Shown piece after piece: positions 1-15,000 of a stretch of DNA of 27,824 bases. The stretch is from assembly GCF_000485595.1 (NCBI RefSeq), contig NW_014577119.1, forward strand, positions 381,460 to 409,283. Direction: 5' to 3'. The position numbers were made by a program, and so were the translations under genes. The DNA is from Priapulus caudatus. Taxonomy: Eukaryota > Priapulida > Priapulimorpha > Priapulimorphida > Priapulidae. The notes below the pieces were generated by a model. That model did not search any database and had not been told where the DNA came from. It was given only the letters and a program-made list of their open reading frames with translations. The first letter of the stretch is position 1, and each line of letters opens with the position of its first letter.

Positions 1-101
1 ACGTTAAGTAAAGTAACGTACGTACGTTAATTACTTAATTTAGTTCTTTACTTATTATTATTATATCTTATTATCTACCCTCCTCCTTCTTCGTCTCGTC
101 G

Positions 102-103
102 TC

Positions 104-149
<46 letters not shown>

Positions 150-175
150 CTCTCTCTCTCGCTCTATATATATAT
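102..175. repeat. (TC)n microsatellite followed by (TA)n
   Basis: A run of TC dinucleotides with two GCTC interruptions passes into a short TATATA stretch. It lies upstream of the exon starting at 371, so it is probably intronic DNA of the ANKRD45-like gene. The rest of 1-370 shows no coding signal, only AT-rich sequence and a small CGTACGTACG palindromic stretch near the left edge. Confidence 0.9.
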
Positions 176-370
176 TATAACGATCGATTCATAGCGTGAC
201 TCACGCTGTATATCAATACCGTTAAACCCCCGTTAAACGCATTTAAATCCCTAAATGTGTACACATACATTTAGAACGTTTTCAAATTTTGGTTCGTGAA
301 ATGTAATGATTTTTTCACCATCCTATAGCGCACGTAAATTAGTTAAGGAAACCGATTATATTTGCTTCAG

Positions 371-694
371 ACAACATTTCTTGGGGAAAAACCTAGCGAG
401 TTGGCTCGCAGGTACGGCCAGACCGTTTGTCTTGACATGCTGCTAAAGGCTGAAGCCAAGAACGCATTGCTAAGCTACATTAAAGAGACGAAGGACATGA
501 TCGCGGATCAAGATCGCGTGCAAGGAAAACTCACGAAGGATGAGATTAAGATCATTTCTAACGCATGCAACGGAAAGCATGAGTGGGTAACTGACAGCTA
601 TCAAAAGGTAGCAACTGCGGAAATCAGCAAGGCAAAAGATGACTTATGCAATGCAATCTCTACTATTATAGCTAAAGTTAATAACCAAAAATAG
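371..694 (+). CDS. ANKRD45: ANKRD45-like protein, last coding exon (5' part outside the window)
   Basis: Terminal exon of a gene that begins left of the window. A pyrimidine-poor but usable acceptor (TTGCTTCAG) precedes position 371, and the frame runs 107 codons to a TAG at 692-694. The product starts with the end of an ankyrin-type helix (segment SELARRYGQTVCLDMLL), then a region ending GKLTKDEIKIISNACNGKHEW. That order, an ankyrin tail followed by a short helical stretch resembling the lid of the HSP70 substrate-binding domain (GK-[LI]-x-K/E-x-D/E ... C-N/R-x-K-x-E-W), is what I know of ANKRD45 C-termini. ANKRD45 is described in vertebrates as a cilium- and division-associated protein; its role here is inferred only from similarity. 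An apparent start just upstream at 362 is a TTG inside the acceptor and is not a real start. Another ankyrin protein with an HSP70-like tail is the main alternative. Confidence 0.78.
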   Translation, partial: TTFLGEKPSELARRYGQTVCLDMLLKAEAKNALLSYIKETKDMIADQDRVQGKLTKDEIKIISNACNGKHEWVTDSYQKVATAEISKAKDDLCNAISTIIAKVNNQK

Positions 695-805
695 ATCTAC
701 AATGTACGGTATCATAAGGTGGTCATTTAGAACGTCATTTAATTTCAATAGCTATTATGGACTACGGGCTTTGTATTGTTTTATGATGAATTGCTTAAAT
801 TCGTT

Positions 806-811
806 ATTAAA
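806..811 (+). terminator. possible polyadenylation signal ATTAAA for the ANKRD45-like gene
   Basis: ATTAAA, the common variant hexamer, lies about 110 bases past the stop codon at 694 and just before the (CT)n tract. It is the first such hexamer downstream. Position and motif are the only support. Confidence 0.35.
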
Positions 812-836
812 GTTAGAACGTCTATAGTATAACATT

Positions 837-858
837 TCTCTCTCTCTCTCTCTCTCTC
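837..858. repeat. (CT)n microsatellite abutting a retrotransposon 3' end
   Basis: About eleven CT dinucleotides directly abut the end of the non-LTR element fragment. Read on the minus strand this is a (GA)n run immediately after the element, so it may be the element's own simple-repeat tail instead of an independent microsatellite. Confidence 0.85.
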
Positions 859-1228
859 ACGTCAGTCTCCTGGGCGACACAGGTAACTTGTGAACTTCCT
901 CAATATCGAACACGTCAGTCTCCTGGGCGACACAGGTCATTTGTGAACTTCCTCCATATCGCTCGGTTAGTCGCCTTCCGCTCCATTACCCTCCAGGTGT
1001 CGCCCTTCTTTTTGAGTTCCGCCTCCGAATCTCGCCTCCAGGTTACTTTAGGTCTTCCTACCCGACGTCTTTCTTGCGGGTTCCAGCTCAGCGCCGTGCG
1101 TGTTATGTCGGTCGCTTCCTTCCGCAGTGTGTCACCCACCCAGCCCCATTTCCTTCTTCTCGTTTGAATTTCGATGGACATAACCTTTACATGCTTGCTC
1201 TTTAGCGTCTCATTACACGAATTTGTTT
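859..1228 (-). mobile_element. 3'-terminal fragment of a non-LTR retrotransposon (end of the reverse transcriptase ORF)
   Basis: The minus-strand frame ending with a TGA at 915-917 is open for about 100 codons, back to a stop near 1228. It contains the block WGWVGDTLRK, then ALSWNPQERRRVGRPKVTWR, then a WR...LCRPGD ending. This is the conserved extreme C-terminus of many invertebrate LINE-type endonuclease/reverse-transcriptase ORFs (W-x-W-[IV]-G-H/D-x-L-R, WNPQGKRKRGRP-like, T-WRR). Nothing upstream of the stop encodes the catalytic palm or the endonuclease, so this is a 5'-truncated, dead copy, as usual for LINEs. The last ~50 bases of the element (912-961) are repeated at 859-911 with a 53-bp period and only a few differences, followed by (GA)n on the same strand. 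The clade (RTE-, Jockey- or CR1-like) cannot be settled from this fragment. Confidence 0.82.
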
Positions 1229-2901
1229 AGCAGAACATTGCGTAACACGAATTATGCGCGCACGTGTTGAAACGCGCTCGAATGTCGTAATCCACCCTCA
1301 CGGCCTCACCCACATACAAATCAACATATAAATTAAGGAAAGGAGTTTTCAGTAATCATAGAGGATAGGAACAGCACATTGGTGACGGAGATGAATGAGT
1401 ACAGTACAATGAAGGAGAATGGGAAGGGTGGTAGTGGATGGGATGGTTCTCTCACGCACGCACGCACACACTCCTCCCCAATACGCCTTCCATACTATCT
1501 TCTCTCGTCTTGTAGGAAGCCGAAAGAAATTCTATGTATAATTGAAGTAAAGCAAAACAATAAATTACTGCTCACCAATTTCGTAAAACCAGTATTATTT
1601 CATAATTTATTCGTGTGATTCATTGAACATAATTTAGTAATTCCCACAATTGACACTTGTTACGAGACTGCGCGAGAAATTCAGCAGCCGATAGAATATA
1701 TGAGAACACTACAGTGATCAAGTTCAAGTTAAGAATAAAAAGCACAACATAATAGTTTGCGTTAAAGTTAATGTTAGGAAGGTTAAATTATTTTCTATAT
1801 ATTATTATTTAAATAAAACCAAAAGATACGATCAAATAATCGGGAAAAACCGTTACCAGTTAAACTTGTAAATACACACACACATACACACAGCTGCAGA
1901 GAACAGTGCTAGATTTTTTTTAAACAATTCGTAATTAGAACATTGATCAAACACAAGGTGGGAATGAATTGAAAGCATCACAGAATAGAAAGAAGCCAAT
2001 GACTAAAGTCAAGTGCACATCACACCTCTTGCATGGTTACGTGGCACACACCAACTTCTCACTACTGCCACTGCCAATAGTATTATATTGAATTTGATAT
2101 ATATCTGTTCATTTGATTTCATTTAAATACTTACTAAAGCAAATTCTAATTAGATAACGACTGATTTAACCATTCAATAATTTATAAACCGGGTTTCCAA
2201 GGGTTGGCTAGCAAACGCTGTAGTAAAACGGGGTAAAGTCTGTTGGAATAATTCTCTGGTTCCATGCCACTTTACTCAAGTGCAAGTTGGTTTAAATCAT
2301 TTCTTTGAAGTACAGACCATCATATCAAGTTTCACATTTGGTTTGTGGCTTAAATATCAAATTATACAACAATTAATCAATTACTGTGATTCAAATCACT
2401 TTAGGCATAGTTACTGTCATATATATATATATGCATTTCAATAACACTTCATTCTCCACGGCATGCCAAAACCTTTATACAAACATTCAACATCTATACA
2501 AAAATACCTTGGTTAATTAACCAGTGTCTGTCTGCAAGAAAGTCAACATAACAGAAACAACGGTTATATGCGAACTTCATAATACAAGCGAACTTTCAAA
2601 GGTTACCTAAACTTCAATGTGCTTCACATGTACAATATGCTCGCAGTGTTACACATCCTAATCTCTAGCTTTACAACAACAATATATGTGAACTTGTGGC
2701 CTCAAAGACACTTGTGTGGGAATTTATATCCATAATACAATTTACCAATACACTGACAACATACCAAACACTATATTTAGCAAATTCTAACAGTGTGCTT
2801 AATATTACTTTAGGCATTCAGCTTTACGTACTCAAAGAGTTTCCCCAGTTTTTCCCATTCATAATTGCCACTAATTAAAGTCAGGAATAAGACGTCTTAC
2901 A
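1229..2901. other. intergenic DNA between the convergent ANKRD45-like and SURF4 genes
   Basis: AT-rich sequence with no recognisable gene on either strand. The open frames here are short and resemble no family I know. Small simple-sequence patches are present: a CACA-rich stretch near 1873-1893, (AT)n near 2420-2432, and a GCACGCACGCAC patch near 1454-1467. Confidence 0.6.
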
Positions 2902-2907
2902 TTTATT
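2902..2907 (-). terminator. possible polyadenylation signal AATAAA for SURF4
   Basis: The plus strand reads TTTATT, which is AATAAA on the SURF4 strand, about 540 bases past the SURF4 stop codon. It is the first canonical hexamer I found downstream of the stop. It would make 2902-3449 the 3' untranslated region, where I see no other gene. Confidence 0.35.
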
Positions 2908-3449
2908 ACATATAATAGCGTCTGATCTTACATTAATTGTGTAGCTACTCTAAGTTCAAGAAAACAAGATCTCAGTAATAATTCATCATAGATTGGTCCA
3001 CAGCCATTTCTATGACACAGTATATAACCCTGTTGAGTATGGTTTATGACTAATAGGGCGACAGATCTAAGCGTGTTCCTTATTACATAACGCAGTTGTT
3101 AAAATTAGAAAAAGTTAAAATAACTGTAGACAATACATTAGTGCAGGCTTAGTGTAAATATAAAAGAGTAAAGGAAGAAAACACAAAGATCATTTTTCCC
3201 TAATATCCAGAGCAAACAACATAGGTTATTCCTGTATTGGTTAGACTACTATTGCTAACTTTAAAGACAGTTGTTCTATTGTGTAGTCTTACATAATGAA
3301 ACAGGAGTAAAATTTCTTCATCTTAAATTCATCAATTGCATTCACCTACACCTAAATAACAAGATTATGTCAGGATAAAATTTAAGCCTCCTTACACCAG
3401 TGTCCAGTCATCAGAGGGCATTACATCAGAGGGAGACACCTAAACAAAT

Positions 3450-9862
<6,413 letters not shown>

Positions 9863-10540
9863 TTTGTAAACTAGTCGTGAGTACGGGCGATCCTGGTATT
9901 ACGTCGTATTTTTTGATAAATATGTTTAACTCTCTTCTTGCAACCTGATGATGTTCTAACTAAGGATATCGCCGGCCGAAAGACACCTCGTTATCAAGAG
10001 GAAGTGAACCTAGTAGGCCACATCATCGCTGTTACGGCCTCGTTTTCACACCACGTAGCGAACCCGCACTTCCGGCAATGAAACTAGCGGATTAGCTATG
10101 TCACAGTAACAGCTAGTAATAAATACAACAAATACTTCCGTGAGAGCATTAGTAAATCATTGTTTATCTTATTTTACTATAAAATAATACATAGCCATTC
10201 CAAATTAACAGAATAAAGTACCCTTGTCCAGAAGTAGATTCAACATTTGATAATTTACCCGCGAGATGGAGCCATGTTTAAAAACAGGAATCAACGTTTA
10301 CCATAGTCAACATTATCGTTGACCCTGAAGTGAAGGTATTCCTTATGAACAAAAACTATTCTTACTGGTATAGAGTACCATACATTAATGATTTTGGGGT
10401 AGTATGGATTGAGAGTTATGTATGGGACATAAAAATGCTTAGAGCACTTCTGTTTTGGTACCTGACTTGGTTGCTACTGACTGACTGTGTTCACTGACTT
10501 CGTGACTGAGTGAGTCACTGAGTTCACTTGTGTTCACTGA
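9863..10540. other. 5' flank of SURF4 / start of the SURF4-EXD3 divergent interval
   Basis: This must contain the SURF4 5' untranslated region and promoter, since the ATG is at 9862 on the minus strand. About 9950-10080 is less AT-rich, with several CG dinucleotides, as expected near a housekeeping promoter. No TATA box or initiator can be assigned with confidence. Confidence 0.4.
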
Positions 10541-10660
10541 GAATAAGAAGAAGGAATAAGAAGAAGGAATAAGAATAAGAAATAAGAAGAAGGAAGAAGG
10601 AATAAGAAAAAAGGGAATAGGAAGAAGGAATAAGAAATAAGAAGAAGAATAAGAATAAAT
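10541..10660. repeat. purine-rich simple repeat (GAAGAAGGAATAA-type)
   Basis: About 120 bases of A and G with regularly spaced single T residues, built from GAAGAAGGAATAA-like units. The strand asymmetry gives long open frames on the minus strand made of S, F, L, Y and P only; these are not genes. Confidence 0.85.
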
Positions 10661-10740
10661 TCCCCGCACATTCCAAAGAGAGAATCACTCCTTCAGTGCC
10701 TTGTGAAATACAAGAGAGGGACCCCAACATACAAAGATAC

Positions 10741-10885
10741 TGACACTGTGTTTTGTAGACTGACTGTAGTCTGTAGACTGTAGTACTGAGTACTATAGTA
10801 CTGTGTTACTGACAGACTGACAGTGACACTACTGAGTACTGTAACTGTGTAGTGTAGTCTACAGCGTAGAGTAGACCGTAGTTTG
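10741..10885. repeat. low-complexity CTGTAG/AGTACT-rich stretch
   Basis: Dense, irregular repetition of CTGTAG, GACTG and GTACT words, many mutually inverted, forming several short imperfect hairpins. No unit of constant length can be defined. Confidence 0.6.
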
Positions 10886-10939
10886 ATACTACTAATGATA
10901 GCCTGGTTATCAAAACTGGCAAAAGTTTGTAGGGCTCAT

Positions 10940-11181
10940 AGGGTCTATGTCCCCCAGAGTACTGCCGGAACGTACCCTGGGTACGGTTCGGTATACCGGA
11001 ACGTACCCTGGGTACGGTTCGGTATACCGGAACGTACCCTGGTCACTATTTGATATGGTTAGGGTTAGGGAGTAGGCGTAGGCGACTCCCTAGACTCGTT
11101 AGTGGAGTAGGCGAGGTACGGTCCGGCATATTAGATAGTACCAGGGTACGTTCCGGCAGTACCCCGGGGGACATAGACCCT
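10940..11181. mobile_element. 242-bp MITE with 41-bp terminal inverted repeats and internal palindromic 31-bp repeats
   Basis: 10940-10980 and the reverse complement of 11141-11181 match at 39 of 41 bases, beginning AGGGTCTATGTCCCCC. The left inner part consists of 2.5 tandem copies of a 31-bp unit starting CCGGAACGTACCCTGG (10965, 10996, 11027), the unit itself being nearly palindromic. CTCA occurs just outside both ends (10935-10938, 11182-11185) with one unpaired base on the left, so a 4-bp target duplication is possible but not certain. A TTAGGGTTAGGG-like run lies inside (11057-11070). There is no coding capacity, so mobility would need a transposase from elsewhere. It lies between the divergent SURF4 and EXD3 genes. 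Confidence 0.82.
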
Positions 11182-11454
11182 CTCAGCGTTAGTAGGCACA
11201 AGTTTCTACGTATGTCGGTATGAGACGTCTGAACTAGTTTAGTTATAATATAAACACAACTCGTTAACGTGGGTTAACAGTAACAATGGAAAAATGCCGA
11301 ATGGACAGAATTAAGTGAGTACACGTGCAGTCTCTTGCACAATTCTAGTTTTGAACCCCAGGCCCAGCTTTCTTTTTTCGCAAATGTGCTAAACTAATCC
11401 AGGTTGCTAAGCTAGGATTGGGCCCATGTAGTCTATATCAGCCGGTCTTTCATG

Positions 11455-11913
11455 GGAGAGTAGGGACAGTGATTTTCTGCGATCGCGGAAAACGGACGGA
11501 AAACACGGAAATGGCCATTGGAAACGGAAAAGATGTTTTCAAACGAAAAAACGCGGAAAACGTAATTTGAACATATTACAACATGGAAATTTCAATAAAA
11601 TCACACAAACACAATCGACAATAGCATTGGTAATGATTATATGGTTTACATTCAGACAAGTTTCAGAGCGAAATGACTTACAATTACGACTTTTGGTAGC
11701 CCTGTGTTTCAGTGCCGGTTCCGGTTTCAAAGGTTGTACCAAATACTTTTTTTTCATGCAAATATATGTAAACGGAATTTTGAATTTTTGGTGTGTACAA
11801 TCTCTATGGCAAAACGGAATTTCCATTTTTTCTTTACTTTGGAATGGAATTCATGATTTTCCCAAACGGAAAAGGCAATTTTTTGAAACGGAAAATCACT
11901 GTCCCTAGGAGAG
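11455..11913. mobile_element. non-autonomous DNA transposon (MITE-like) with 6-bp target duplication GGAGAG
   Basis: Ends are inverted repeats: 11461-11477 reads TAGGGACAGTGATTTTC, and the complement of the right end (to 11907) is identical over these 17 bases. GGAGAG is present directly outside both ends (11455-11460 and 11908-11913), giving a 447-bp element with a 6-bp target duplication. CGGAAAA-type motifs recur at both inner flanks, on the same strand at both ends. A 113-codon frame through it has no family likeness and starts with TTG; I do not call it a gene. Confidence 0.78.
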
Positions 11914-12078
11914 TTAACCTAGTATTGCTAATGCAGTATCTAGTATGGACTTTGTTAGTTATCTAGTATGGCTAACTAACTTAGTATTGCTAATGCCTCC
12001 TTTCTTATTGCTGTTTACAGCATCAAAAGTTTAATAAAACCTGCCTATAACTTTGTTCTTTCTAGCTAACTGAGAAAC

Positions 12079-15000
12079 ATGGCGGATTGGGAAGACAGGA
12101 GGAACGAAGGTGGGAAGCCGCCAAGGATACCTAGTGCAAAAGCAGGTTATCGATTTGACAAAAGAGATGTGACTGTACAACCTCCAGGTAATGTAAAGAG
12201 AGTAGGGTGTAAAATAAATTTGTCTGCATGTGGTGGTGGTTAGGTGTATAAGTATAAATTGCATTGTCTAGATGTAGCAATCTCAAACATTTATTAACAT
12301 CAAATCTAACTTGGAAATCTCTGTAATTCATTAGTTGTGTTTAATTTATTATACAGAACAGAGAACTATTGATAATGAAATATTAATTCATAATATCTGC
12401 AATTGTTACTTTGAGACAGCAGTATTTTGTACATTCATCATTTTCTTTACGTGATTATACAGGAAGAAATTATGACCGAGGACATGCTTCTATGGATGAT
12501 CTTCCTGGGAATGGTAAACCTCACCTAGTTAGAAGACCAGAGATAAAGCAGCCAGGAAACTTCTTACCTCATGAAATGTTCCCGGAAGGACCTGAGTGGG
12601 TGGCCAATCTTCAGATGCTATGGGCAAAGGACAAGAAAAAGTCGGTGGCGACAATAGCTACATACCTCTCTCAGATTTTTGATACTGTGGAAAACCCTTT
12701 CCTTGCTGCTATCTACCTGACAGAAACACCGGCAGACTATTTCCCAGGCCGATGGAATAGCTTATCAACAATGGTGATGAATGCATTTGAAAACTGGATT
12801 CGTCCAAAAAAGGATCAATATAAACACTACCTGACAGAAGAAATTCAGAGAGTAAGCAAGCAATTTGGCTGATAGTTATACTTTTTAAATTCTTAGTGCT
12901 TTATACATAAAATAACGAAATTGGTTGTTAAATCTGTGTGGGTTGTGTTCTTTTTGATAATGTGTGTGCATGATGAGAGAGTGTAAAGTGGATGTTTGAA
13001 TTATAGTAATGCACACTGCAAAAATATATATAGGTATCACCGTATGTGGTAAAAAAGTTTTGTTGCTCGCACTCTTAACTGTTACAGAATTGTTCTTTAC
13101 AGATGGCATTTGCACTGGCCAATCGCAATGGTCTAGTCCTGCTGAAATTTGTAGTACAGGCCTTTGAGTTGAAAAACTGTGCTTTCTCGTGTGAAGATAT
13201 AGAGGACATGCTTAACAGAAAGATGTACAAAGAAGCAAGCCTAGTCATAACAGCATTGGATCTACAGCGATACTTCAACTTGCGAGAGGTAGACATGGAA
13301 TTGAGTCGTGTGGTTAAATCTTGTGACCGAATGTCACCGACTGACTGTAACTTCCTTTTTGTCAAAGTATGAATTTATTAACCTGTGTATTCATTAAATG
13401 TGGTGGGACAGTAACAGACACTCTAAGTTATATTCAACATTAGTTGATCATCACAACGCTGCTCCTGTGCTTGCTGATGATTGAAGCCATTTTGTTCTAC
13501 TTGTCAAGTCTGTAATGTTTCAGTGTGTGACTTAAATGAGTACTAGAGAGCTATGCATAGCTAAAGTTTAGGAAAGCATCTGGTCATTGCATTTTCTGTT
13601 GTAGATGTCACTAATGATCAGTCTTGTAACTGGTTGTTTGCAAAATGTTTCTGGGACAAAGAAATTGCATTTCTGGCGATGTTGAGATCTTATGAGATTA
13701 CACTCGCCTCTTTCAGGTAGCATTGCCTCTGATTTTACAAGATAGAGCACCCCTAGCTGAGGCTTATGTTAGGGATTACAAAGACCTGCAGGTTTCATTC
13801 GTATCAATACTGGATGAACTATGTGCTAAAACAGTTAACTTTGATGATATAATAAGGTAAGAAATTGCTATTTTGGTGTTTTGCAAAAAAGACAATTAAA
13901 AAGTTTAAAACAGAAATTCCTATTGTGCTCGTCCTCAAACTCAGGTGTACAGACTAAGGAAGTTTTATGTCAGAGCATATAAGTATTTGTTATGGCTGAA
14001 CACACTGTAGTAAACATCTTGTTTTAATACACATTTTAGAGAGATGGATGTTCCTGTTGCCTGTGTACAACGCCAAAAAGTCAACCGAAAGGGTCTAAAC
14101 AAGCTCGCATCCAAGCTTATTAAACTGTTTAACATCCCAATAGGTAAGTAGTATTGCAGCGGGTCAGCTCGTCTAAACCGATGCCTTCTATTTCATCTTA
14201 CTCCTATTTCTTGTGTGTGCATACCTTGTGTTATCAGTGAGCACTCCTCCTGACAAGGTTAACACGGTTTTCCATTGATATAATCCTAGTCAGTATTCTT
14301 GTCCAAATGATGCGTTCTACTTGTAGTCATTGCTCCGGAGTGATAGTGCACCATTGATTGTACTGTTACACAAGTTAGTAGAATAAAGAAGTTATGAACA
14401 TAGAATGCAATAGACTAGCAGTATGTTACTTATTATACTCTTTACTCCAAGGTTTCAATGTGTTAAGGTTACAAATGATAATGTCCACTGCTTAAGCTAT
14501 ACAACTATTTTCAATTGCTTGAGAAACAATGATATGAATTACGATGTAAACTTGAAGCCAGTGTCTGCCGTGAATGATGAACTAGTTGCTGTTACATAGC
14601 CCGAGACTCATTTTAAAGGCTTTCGGGAACTTCTTGCCACTCAACAGTCTCGATCTTTCTATTCAGTCTTGCTTGTTGCATATTTCATTAAATTGCCCTC
14701 ATGCATGGTCTGGACGTATTAATATAACTTGCCTATTTCTCGTTTACACCTACCAAATCAGGAGTCTATCAATAGACATCAATATTGATAGACTCCTGAC
14801 CAAATGAGTCCACAAACCCCCATTCCTCCTACTTGGACGTCTACCACCATGGAATTTGTAATTAAATGTCCGTCTGTTATGGGTCACTGACTTCATGCTG
14901 CATGTGCATGTATGTACAATTAATTACCGAAAAGCCTTCATAGTTATGTAGTTGCTGCCTGTTTCTGAATGTTTAGATGATCGGGGGTGCCAGTTTAAAA

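Noticed and set aside
943..1167. Plus-strand 74-codon frame opposite the retrotransposon ORF
   Set aside because: It is the shadow of the minus-strand reverse-transcriptase C-terminus, which has clear family motifs.
10439..10730. Two overlapping minus-strand frames rich in F, L, S, Y and P, resembling a membrane protein
   Set aside because: They are the complement of a purine-rich simple repeat; composition alone makes them look hydrophobic.
11567..11908. 113-codon plus-strand frame
   Set aside because: It lies inside the TIR element at 11461-11907, begins at TTG, runs through motif arrays and the right inverted end, and resembles no transposase.
12852..12872. EXD3 exon 2 continuing to the in-frame TGA at 12870-12872 as a short complete protein
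   Set aside because: A GTAAGC donor at 12852 in phase 0 joins exactly to exon 3 at 13103 and gives an EXD3-like continuation; the stop is in the intron.
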